The position numbers were made by a program, and so were the translations under genes. A DNA stretch of 64,000 nt from Monarcha castaneiventris obscurior (taxonomy: Eukaryota; Chordata; Aves; Passeriformes; Monarchidae). The stretch is from assembly GCA_026261815.1 (NCBI GenBank), contig JAMPIT010000379.1, forward strand, positions 20,324,501-20,388,500. The letters are read 5' to 3'. Numbering within the stretch: the stretch's first letter is position 1; every line of letters begins with the position of its first letter. This document shows, piece by piece, positions 37,662-47,200 of the stretch. The notes beneath the pieces are model-generated. The model ran no database searches. It saw only the letters and a program-made list of their open reading frames with translations, and had not been told where the DNA came from.

Positions 37662-37697
37662 AAAATAAATAAATGAATAAGCAAATAAATAAATAAT
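37662..37697 (+). repeat. AAAT-type microsatellite
   Basis: Repeated AAAT/AATA units with a few substitutions. Confidence 0.85.
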
Positions 37698-38450
37698 TGC
37701 ATTTTCTTATGTGAGCATCTGATATTATTAAAAAGATCTATGGAGAATATAAACCAGCTAGGGGGATGAAGTGGACTCCATTTAAAAGTTATGAAGACCT
37801 ATGGGAAGTATATTCAGTAATGTTGATGGTATTTGTTATATTTGTACTAACATGCACAAGTACTAGTGCAAATTTTAACAAAACAAGTGCATAGGGAGAA
37901 GATATCAGCAATTAATCTAAGGCTCAGTTTTAGGTCTGATGCTAATTTGTTTGTCATTTTCTATTTTCACAGGTAACATTCTACAAAGTGTTTTTGGTTT
38001 TATTTATTAATGCTCCTGTTCCATTATAGAATTTAAAGATAAATAGATTCTGACATTTCTAATAATAAGCTTAAGAATAATCAATATATATTTTCAGGGA
38101 TTTTTCTTAGAAATGTGTTTCTGATATATTTATGGAGACGAGGAACATCTTTTTAAAATTAAACAGCAAATGCTAATGCAACTCTATTTTTGCAAAATTC
38201 ACAGAGAACTTGGAGAGCATGTGATGCTTTGAAGCCACAGAACAGAATTATACAAATGAAAATGGAACCATATTAGAAGTTTTTCTAATGACAGTGGTAT
38301 GATAGTGGCCTAGTTATATGTTCATGCCTGTAAAATTTGATACTAAATAGGAGTAATTCAGTGCCTGTCCATTCAGCTACCATTTGGATCTCATTACCCC
38401 TGAATCAAAGTGTTTAAGTGTTTTTCAGCAGAGAGATTGCAATATTTTTT

Positions 38451-38488
38451 CTCTTCTTCTTCTTCTTTTTTTTTTTTTTTTTTTTTTT
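38451..38488 (+). repeat. CTT/poly(T) tract
   Basis: Several TTC units followed by 22-23 T. Could mark the antisense tail of an unrecognised retrocopy, but no body was seen to its right. Confidence 0.85.
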
Positions 38489-38762
38489 AAATACAGTTGG
38501 AATTAAAAGCCAAATGTTATGCTGAGTTGTTTTGGCCTCAAAGAAAGTAGGAAGATTAATTGACTGCTGCATGTGATCCATAACTTCTCAGTAAAATAAA
38601 GATTTCATTGAAGGCTGGAGCTCTGAACTATCTACAGAATTCAGTAATTTATCTTCTATTTAATGTAGTTGCGTGAGATAACAATAAAAATAAGGAAATA
38701 ATCCTATGCAAAATATGCTGAAGCATTCCATCAAGAAAGGCATTTTTATATATGAAAATTTA

Positions 38763-38965
38763 GATATGCGTGTCTATATATATATACATATGTGCATATA
38801 TATGTCTCTCTCTCTCTATATGTATATATGTGTGTATATATTTGTGCATATATATGTATACAAATGTATATGTGTCTGTGTATAAAATACAAATATAATA
38901 AATAAATAAATAAATAAATAAACACACACGCACACACACACACATATATATATATTATATAAATT
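38763..38965 (+). repeat. Compound microsatellite (TA/TG, CT, AATA, CA, TA)
   Basis: About 200 bp made of successive simple repeats: TATA/TGTG mixtures, a short CT run (38,805-38,817), AATA units (about 38,897-38,921), CA units with one CG (about 38,922-38,943) and a TA run. Likely polymorphic and prone to slipped or cruciform structure. The minus-strand frames at 38,746-38,945 are simple-repeat translations. Confidence 0.95.
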
Positions 38966-38982
38966 AAAAGTTTTACCTAAAT

Positions 38983-39432
38983 GTGAAAGGAAGCAAATGG
39001 CTGACAGCAGGTTATTATTTCAGCCTTGGCAAAGACATACGTGTTTTACAAAATGCAGCAACAGTTCTGTGTATTACTGATGACCGACTTACAGAAGTCC
39101 ACATGGACCACGCCCTCCGTGCTGTTTCGGACACGGAGAAAGGCTGGCAGCAGCTGCCCTCAAACCCAACGAGAAGCGTCTCGGGCTGGTGTTCAGCACC
39201 ACGGACAGCACGCATTCCTCCAGGGCGCTGTCCAGCTCCCTTACCGGCGGAGCCAGGATCCGCGAGGTGTGAGGCAGTCACACATCGGAGCCTGCACCAC
39301 AGGAGACATGTTTTCTTGTTGCTGGCATATCTAACTTTTTATTTCCAGCAGGTGGAGAGGCTTCAAATGTCAAGGAACATGCCAGGCTATTTTCCCATGC
39401 TTGCCAAGGAAATGCATCTTCTTTATCTCTAG
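38983..39432 (+). CDS. Doubtful 149-codon frame over the CpG block
   Basis: The longest frame in the window. The predicted protein has an arginine/proline-rich middle where it crosses the CpG-dense block, and ordinary AT-biased composition at both ends. No domain, signal peptide or repeat is recognised. The frame is most simply explained by the local lack of TAA/TAG/TGA in GC-rich DNA. A real single-exon gene would need expression or conservation support. Confidence 0.1.
   Translation: MKGSKWLTAGYYFSLGKDIRVLQNAATVLCITDDRLTEVHMDHALRAVSDTEKGWQQLPSNPTRSVSGWCSAPRTARIPPGRCPAPLPAEPGSARCEAVTHRSLHHRRHVFLLLAYLTFYFQQVERLQMSRNMPGYFPMLAKEMHLLYL
39100..39300. other. Isolated CpG-dense block
   Basis: At least 15 CpG dinucleotides fall in about 180 bp (39,110-39,287), with G+C well above the surrounding AT-rich DNA. 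Open frames of 149 and 102 codons (plus) and 88 codons (minus) overlap it, as expected when stops become rare in GC-rich sequence. I recognise no protein, LTR or CR1 in it. Candidates are a small unmethylated CpG island (promoter or orphan island), an inserted fragment of a GC-rich locus, or an exon. A good acceptor-like context (CTAAC then TTTTTATTTCCAG) lies just right at 39,328-39,350. Confidence 0.55.
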
Positions 39433-42400
39433 GCAAAATGTAAAACCAGCAAATAACTTTTCAGCAATCAATTTTGTTTGAGTAAATAAGGGTTTCTGCC
39501 TTGGCCAGTTTCTGGTGTATAACGATCAGATGGGTTCAGACCTTGAGGCATCTCCTGAGTCTTTGCATTCAGCCTTGACTGATTGTTAAAAAATGAAAAA
39601 TGTGGCTAGACTTCAAGCCAGTGGAACACTGTCCTCAGGCTGAAACCTAATGTGAAACTGATAATTTATTTTAATCCACTCACATGCTAGTCTTATTAAC
39701 AGGAAGACAGATTTTCTGCATTGTTTTATTACTCAGGGAATTGATGACCGGCAGACGTTTTTCTGAACTGATGCTTTATTAGGTGTCTTCAAGTGTACTA
39801 GTAAATATGCTATTTAACACTGTGTTTCATTATTGTCATAGTTATCAAAATATATTATGCTAAAGAACAGTGATCTAGAAATACACAATATGAAAGCAAT
39901 TCCATATATATTAGAAATATATCCTTGAATTTAAATAGGAATTATAAATGCTTTCTATAATTACAAAAGCTGAAGATAAACCAAAGAGAGTATAGGAAAA
40001 GGTGCAAAAAATCATTCTATTTCAAATTTTATAGAGCAAAAGCATCCAATAAATTTCTATTTACTACTGTAAAATTCCACACATCTGCCTATATTCCAGA
40101 AGACTTTTTTCTAGTTTGAATATCATATTGATCACAGTGGTCTCCACTGTTTGATATGATTAATCACCCGTCCTGGAGATAGGGGCAGAAATGAGCTTTA
40201 GTGTCAAAGCCACCTAATGATAATAGCATGTGCTTTAACATCAAAAATTTTTCTGTCCCAGATGAAGGCTACCTTGCTGCTCTTGTTTAGATGCTTTTTC
40301 ATGCCAAAACGAACATGCTAGCCCTGATTAGGCAGTACAAATGACTGGACATGATCGTGTATGTTTAAGCTTCATTAATTACAAATGAATAACCAAATGG
40401 AAAAAATATTTTCTGATATTGTGTTATTAAAAAAACCTGCAAGAATTTGGAAAAACAAATTAACATTAATAACTAAACTGATTTAAATTCCATCTTGAAA
40501 AATTGTAAAATGTTTGGGTAGATACAGAATATTTACTGATGCACTGTGCCTGAGCAAACCGTTCATCTAATGAGTAATGTATCAAGTTTTGTGCAAAAGT
40601 CATATTACATAAGAAGTGTTCTTGTCAGTAGTTGCAAAGCCTTTGGACTTTGAGCTATGTGACAATTGTACTGGCAATGATGATTTTGTCACCAGTACAA
40701 GGCTGCTGTGGTGTCTCTGATGATACAGAGTCAGTCTCAGTCATAATGTTGATATTGGCTTAAGTTATTTATCAGAGAGATCAAAATCATTTAACAATGG
40801 AAGATGCAAAGAGAAATAGTCAAAAGCTTAACAGCAGGTTTTCCCCATCACAGTTTTGTGTCTTTAACTGTCTTTAAGGTATTATTTGAAAAAGATTGTT
40901 CAATTTTTTGGTGTTGGAAATGCGATGATTTATTAAGTGTGTAAAAGATTTATTTTGATGGGTTTTGTATCCACTTCTAGATATATGAGAATAAATAAAT
41001 GATCCCTACCAGGAAAAACTCTCCATTCTGGGCTGCAATACATGGTTTACTGGAAACCCTCAGATGCTTTCAACAGACTCTAAGTCCACATCATTGCAAC
41101 TATATGCAAATAGCTTAGGACTTCCAGGAAAAGAGTACAAGGATATCTAATTACTAACAAGATGCATTAGAAGAAAACACAGGTCTACAAAACTCTTCTA
41201 AGATCACCTCATTTATAAAGCATTTTCAGACTTTGAAAAATTTATTACTTATATCTGTATAAGGAGAGATGCACTTGATAGTATTTTGGGACTGTTTTTC
41301 AAACAACAGCACTAATTATATGACACTTTATTCAGTTACAGATTAGTATCCGGATATAGTGCCCAGAAAAACACAAACATTATAAAAAAATTATGAAGAA
41401 CACCCTTATATTTGCTAGTCTATCCATAAACCAAAAGGCTGAATTACCTGTGTGGAGATATATATCCCTTGTACACATGTAGAATTTAAAAACTACCAAC
41501 ATGTTTTAAAATTCTTTAAAAACTACTGAGGATAAAATAAAGAGAAAAGATATAGAATATTCTATGTCTGCAACACATCTATATAAATGCACCACAAGAA
41601 GATACTTTTTTTAAGGAATGAAGCCTCTTTGTGCTATAATTGCTATGTTACTTTTTAAATGTCATGAAATAAAAAAAAAAAAACCCTAACTTCTTTGCCT
41701 TCTACAAATGACATTAGTTATTTAAAGTTTATGAAGTGCTTTGGAATGTAACTAATTTGTAAATGTCCTGGATAAATGCTAAATAGTGTTACTATAAATT
41801 TACAATGAGATAAGAAATCTAATAATATTATTTTATAGATTTACTAAAATGACGGCAACAAACTGGGTTTATTCTACTGTGTAAATTCTTTAATGTTACA
41901 TTGCTGCAGAGCTTGTACTTTTAGATAATCATGCACAGCCCAGGAAAAATTACTTCTGTGCAAATGTGGAGCTCTGTAAAAAAACACCAATACTAGGGCC
42001 TTTTACAACATATGAGGAAATAAAGATCTGGTTGAGAAACCCTGTGGAATATCAAATCCTCTGGTAGCAGCAGGAACTAAATTACTCTGGAAAAATTCCT
42101 TTGCTTTTTTTTTTTCATAGAAGGATCTTTAGATCAACATCAAGAAAACTTTAAATTGAAACAATCTGGAGAATTGAGATCCAAGGCTTCTTCCAAACAC
42201 AAATTAATCAGAGCAGACAGTCACTGCATCTGAATGCATGACCCTCAAATGGAGATGATCAAAAGCGATCAATTAAACATTTAATTCAGATTTCAAACTT
42301 TCCAATGGTTGTACACTGGTTAATAAGCCCTGTTTTAAGGCAGGTACTGAAATTGTATACTATTTATTTTTCCTTTTTTATAGTCTAAATATATATGTAA

Positions 42401-43180
42401 TATTCGATTGGATTTATTTTAAAAAGCCAACTGAAAAGTGAAAAGTTTTATAGTTTGAAGTAGCCAATACTTGGTGAAGTAGCCAATACTTGTCAGGGTA
42501 TCTCTGATATAGGTTTAATATGTCCCTCTTTTCTTTATCAAACACTAAATCAATGGGTGTTTTGGTGAGCAGCAAAACAATATTAACCAGAGGAAAAAGC
42601 TTTCTACAAGCTATCCTAACAATAGAGCAATTGTCTTCAAGTCAAATTTAAATATTTATTCTTAAATGACTGTAAATAAAATTCCTAACAGAGGATAGAG
42701 GGTCTTATAACATGCTCATTTCAGAATATACCTAGCTCTCTCTTTTTTATTCAAAAAATAATTTATTCAAAATAAAGTGAATTTTGAGTTTTCAAAAGGA
42801 ACAAATTTTACTTTGCTTAAGATGGAAGCATAACTCAGAAGTGCAGTGAAATGTACTGTAAACACAAGTTATACCCTTTCTAATGCCTAAAAAATCCTGC
42901 TTAGAACTGGACCGGGACATGTTCTTTAGCTTACAAATCTATGTGAATCCTACCGTGCCTGAAGGACATATAATGGTAAATGGAGAAAGAATGGATTTTC
43001 ATGAGAGCGGTGAAATTCACTGTGCTGACTTAAAAGAGTAACACACTAATGCACATGAAATAGTACAGGCTTTACTGCAAAAGAAAATATTTTTAATTGG
43101 AAATTTCATTGCTCTAAGTCTCAGGTTTCATGTTAAAACTTTGCTTTTGCATCCTGTTCAGAAATCAAGAACTCTCAACA
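39433..43180. other. Reading-frame desert, AT-rich
   Basis: No frame above about 60 codons on either strand and no interspersed repeat recognised. It contains a 19-bp tandem duplication (42,456-42,492) and an A run at 41,671-41,683. The combination of high A+T and absence of recent repeats is compatible with old unique DNA, where conserved noncoding elements could lie. Confidence 0.5.
42456..42492 (+). repeat. 19-bp tandem duplication
   Basis: Two adjacent copies starting TGAAGTAGCCAATACTTG, identical over at least 18 bases. Local slippage-type duplication. Confidence 0.93.
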
Positions 43181-43255
43181 CTACTTGATGGCAGTCACAG
43201 CTTCACCAGGGATCTTGCCAATATTTCGTGCAATATGTTACTGAAACGGGTTCAC
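43181..43255 (-). other. Candidate minus-strand terminal exon segment
   Basis: Read on the minus strand, a long pyrimidine tract (43,258-43,280, mostly T with C) ends in a consensus CAG|G acceptor at 43,256. The next 75 bases are less AT-rich than the flanks. Only one splice phase stays open for 16 codons; another frame after an early stop reads NIGKIPGEAVTAIK before TAG. Two AATAAA signals on the minus strand lie about 430 bp further (42,762-42,767 and 42,746-42,751). This layout could be a terminal exon of an unseen gene or noncoding RNA, but no family is recognised and A/T-rich DNA gives false acceptors often. Confidence 0.2.
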
Positions 43256-45078
43256 CTGAAGAAACAAAAAAAGAGAAAAAAGAATCAGTGTATTTTATGA
43301 AAGTCACATCTTTTATCTATGTCCGCTCCCCATTCTTTCTTTGAAGATTTTAAGGGGAACAGAGGATGGTGTTTTAACTTCATTTGTTGTGTACATAGAT
43401 TTTGAACGTGTAAATAAAGCACGAGAAATAACATTATGTTTCAGTCAGTTCTAGGATAACAAACACTTTTTCTGGGACTTCTAGGTTAATTAAATATTAT
43501 GAAATCTAAAGGTTAAATTTTTTCCTAAATCGATAACATAAGACTGATGAAAAAATATGTATTACTGAGTAGGTCACTGTACAAATAGGGTACAATTAGT
43601 GTACCCTGTGCAGTGTTTATATGAGTAGGACATCACAGGAATTATCTGATGTCAAGACACAGATGTCTTAGCCCTTTTGGAGGTGCCCTAAGGTTTCTAT
43701 TGCTCCATAAAGGCATAGATCTTCTGCACCTCATCTGCCAGCCCCAGGTGAGTGATTAAACATCCTAGGGTGCTGACTCGGGGCACGTTTTCTGCGTGGA
43801 CAGAAGAACTGCATCCTAAGATAACCAGAATTTGCCTATCTAATTCAATCGTGTAAGTTCCATTACAGTAAAAAAAAAACTAAAAGAGAAAAAGAGGCTC
43901 ACCTACAAAAAATAATTTCTTAAATAGGAAGTATGATTAGTCCTTTGGAACCTTCTCTTTTTCACCAATAGTACAAAGGGAATGACTACTTTGGTTTTGC
44001 CCACAGGTGTCTAGGTAGATGAAGATAACTGCAGGAACTGTTGAAATTTTCTGTTAGGAAGCATGTCATTTGAATTCAGTTCATAGCCACAAGAATAAAC
44101 CTCATTGTTTCTTTAAAAAAAAAAAAAACAACTCAACCCAAATCCGTAATCCCTATCTTTTCATCAGCAAGTATTAATGGAAAACTGTGCTTTGTATTAT
44201 GGAGGAAGTAATCAAATAAACAACTCCTTCACCTGAAGCCTCACTCCAAGATTTCTCTCCTGAAGCATTAGATATTTTATTACTTCACAATTATATTTTT
44301 TCTACAAAGGAAAAGAAAAGATACTTTGTTGCAGTTACAAAACTTTGTCATTCTGCTTCTTAGAAATAAATACATTCTTCAGCATCTTTCTGTGCTTGCC
44401 AGACTGACTTTAATACTTCCTTATTTCATAATCAATACCAGCAATAGGTTTAGTATTTGATTTCAAATTTCCTTAATATTTTTCTTCTTGTATCAATTTT
44501 GGTTGATCCCAAAGTGCCTTTAATTTAATACAAATTTTATTAACTAAAACAATACCCATGGGATGCAAGGAAGCTGTAGATTTTCTATATTTTTGTGCAA
44601 ATATTTAAATTTTATAGTGTGCACTCTTTGGAGTTAGTATAGAAAATTACTTACTTTCTGGTAAGAGAGCAATGGCTTTTACCTGCTGATAAAATAATTC
44701 ATTTTGACACACCACAGTGTTAAATATTAACTAAAAGGGCAATTAAAACAGGTGAAAGCAATTGATATATCAAATGTTTATTTATGTGCTGAGTCTGAAA
44801 AGTGAAAAAAATATAGATTTAGAATGCATAATTTTATCCAGGGTTTAAAAATAGGCTAAGTCATAAGGACATAGTCTCTTAGATGAGTGCTGCATGCAAT
44901 GAAGTGCACTGTGATATAATCTGGAATGAAACGACCTTCATTTTTCTGTCAGACATTTAGTGAATATTTTAACAGTTTGGTCTCAGCCTTCCTTAGCTGT
45001 AACAACTTTGTTTAATAGCATTCTTCCCTTTTTCATCCTGTTAGAGTTGTCAGCAAACACCCTGAGTATTTCTGCATA
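43256..45078. other. Unassigned AT-rich sequence
   Basis: No gene or interspersed repeat recognised; an A run lies at 44,115-44,128. No reading frame above about 60 codons. Confidence 0.5.
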
Positions 45079-45290
45079 TTTAGGGTCTGTCTGAGATGGA
45101 GTGAATTTCCCTCAGAGCAGCTCTCACAGTGCTGTACATTGGTAGTTGGAAAGGTGTTGATGACACACCAGTGTTTTGGCAACTGCTGAGCAGCGCTGGC
45201 CCAACATCAGCGCTGTCTTTCCAACATTCCCCCCTTCACCAGTAGGCTGAGGGTGAGCAAGATCTCGTGAGGGGACATAACTGCTTTCAA
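45079..45290 (+). mobile_element. Endogenous retrovirus LTR fragment
   Basis: The order GGGTCTGTCTGAGATGGAGT, GTTTTGGCAACTGCTGAGCA, GCGCTGTCTTTCCAACATTC and GTGAGCAAGATCTCGTGAGG matches my memory of the U3 part of a common avian LTR group. It stops near 45,290, so the TATA, R and U5 parts are missing. The 129-codon minus frame at 45,124-45,513 overlaps it and is not supported as a gene. Confidence 0.62.
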
Positions 45291-46684
45291 ATGCTTGATC
45301 CTTACTAGTAGATGTTGGATCCCATGGAAAAAATGTGATTATTAGGAGAAAAAAAAAGGGTGGTTTGTTTCTCATGATGAGGGAAGGGGGAAAGAAGGGA
45401 AAGAGCAAAAATCCACAAAAGAAAGGTGCTGGAACAGACTGCTTGTTCATAAATATAGCTGCATGAATCATGACGATCTCATGCAGGAGCGAGGGTAGGG
45501 GATTAGATTCCAAAGGAGGGTGGATCTTAGTATGCTAAAAAGCTGGAAGAGAGAAAATTTTAATTTTGCATGCAATTCCATGTCATGTCACAGACTGTAC
45601 TTCTCAAGCAGTGTGAGAAATCACAAGATGGCATGCAATCAAGCTAAGGTCACTTGAGAAAAAATATTTTAGTCAATTTGGTATATAAACACATACAAGT
45701 GTTTTTATACATGGATTTATACATGTTTGTAAACAAATACAAGTTTGTAAGAATATGTCAAAAAGAAGGAAATTATCCATTTGAGGCAAAATGCTTAACT
45801 ACTATGGGCATAGTTTATGATGCTTCAAGGACCTCTTCACAGAATTACATTCATTTTCACAAGGCTCCATATCTATTATTCTCATTGCATTAAGACTCCT
45901 GGAATCCCTAGTGTCCAGGTGCACCTGTTATGTAGAAAAAAGTAGAATTTTTTTAAATCTGTTGAATGATAAATTGATTATGAAATTTTAAACAGGTGTG
46001 TCTTTAATAAATGCAATTACAGAGATGCCTTGAGAAAAAGTAATGCATTTTCAGTCAGATATACTGTGCTTCTGTGTTAGTCAAAAAACCTTCTGTTTCT
46101 GTCCAAGATTTCAGAAAATAATTGCAAATCTGAATGATGTCACCTAAGAAACATTCTGAAACACTCTTTGGCTCCATGTTTGAAGGCACAGAGGCAGGAA
46201 TCTGTCTCACCTGATGGAAACTGTTAGAGGAGGAATAGGATTGGGAGTGAGTTACTAGTAGAGAGACAAAAAACAAACAAACAAAAAACCAAAAAAAAAA
46301 AAAAAAAACAAAAACAAAAAATTCCTCCTCCAAAACCCCAAACAAAATAGTGAAGAAAACTTACACCAAATCTCTTCACCATACTTATATCAGGAAGGAA
46401 AATAACCAAAGTCAAAAGAACTTTATAAGCTGGAAAGAAGAAAACTATGACAGAGCGAGTTTGTTAAACAATGAAGAAACAAAGATGAGTATATTAGCAC
46501 TTCAGAGTAACACAGTCTATTCTTTGTAGTATGAGAATAAGTTAACCTTTATTCTGTTGTTATTTCTGTCTTTCTTAATTTTTGTAAATTCTATTGATAT
46601 GATTGTTGTTAGCAATAAATTAAAGACATTAAGAAGAGAAGAGGAATTCCAGAATTATGGGTTTAATTGTGAAGTATTCAGATG
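45291..46684. other. Unassigned sequence with A-rich tract
   Basis: Contains an A/C-rich low-complexity tract at 46,267-46,321 and otherwise AT-rich DNA. The minus frames at 46,055-46,415 run through that tract and are low-complexity phenylalanine-rich artefacts. Confidence 0.5.
46267..46321 (+). repeat. A-rich (CAAA)n-like low-complexity tract
   Basis: AAAC/CAAA units around an uninterrupted A run of about 18. Simple repeat. Confidence 0.9.
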
Positions 46685-47200
46685 ACAGAATCATGGAATC
46701 ATAGAATTTTTAGTGTTGGAAGGGACCTCTCGAGATCATTTAGCCAAACCCCTGTCAAAGCAGGGTCACCTGGAGCAGTTGGTACAGGAACTCGTCCAGG
46801 TGGTTTTGAGTGTCTCCAGAGAGGGAGACTCCATGTCCTTCCTGGTCAGCCTGTTCCCGTGCTCTGTTACACCCAATATAAAGAAGTTCTTCCTCCTGTT
46901 GAGATGAAACTTCTTGTGATTTAACTTATGGCTACTGCTTCACATCCTGTCGCTGGGCACCACTGAAAACACTCTGGCACCATCCTCTTGACACCTGCCT
47001 TTGAGGTATTTATATGTATTGATGAGATCTCTTCTCAGTTTTCTCTTCTCCAGACTAAACTGGTCCAGCTCCTGCAGTCACTCTTCATAAGAGATATCCA
47101 GACCCCTCATCATATTTTTTGTCCTCCCCTGGACCTTCTCCAGTAGCTCCTTGTCTTCCTTGTACAAAGAAGTCCAGAAATGGACACAGTTTCAAAATTT
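46685..47200 (-). mobile_element. CR1 LINE 3' portion
   Basis: Antisense CR1 with two tail units (GAATCATGGAATCATAGAAT), GTTGGAAGGGACCTCTCGAG, GGAGCAGTTGGTACAGGAAC, CTCCAGACTAAACTGGTCCA and CCTCCCCTGGACCTTCTCC, ending near GAAATGGACACAGT. Its wording (for example CTGGGCACCACTGAAAACAC) differs from the 30,700 copy, so it is probably another CR1 subfamily. The plus frames at 46,682-46,924 are repeat shadows. Confidence 0.94.

Larger units (their letters stand above)
32281..38450. other. Unassigned AT-rich sequence
   Basis: About 6.2 kb with no recognised gene or interspersed repeat. It holds a short tandem duplication at 35,926-35,974 and an AAAT-type microsatellite at 37,662-37,697. Reading frames reach at most 97 codons (37,270-37,563 minus) and lack signatures. 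Confidence 0.5.

Noticed and set aside
38746..38945. Minus-strand frames of 61-65 codons
   Set aside because: They translate the compound microsatellite (tyrosine/isoleucine/threonine repeats).
45124..45513. 129-codon minus frame
   Set aside because: Its 3' half overlaps the LTR fragment and the rest is low-complexity; no domain is visible.
46055..46415. Phenylalanine-rich minus frames
   Set aside because: They run through an A-rich simple repeat.
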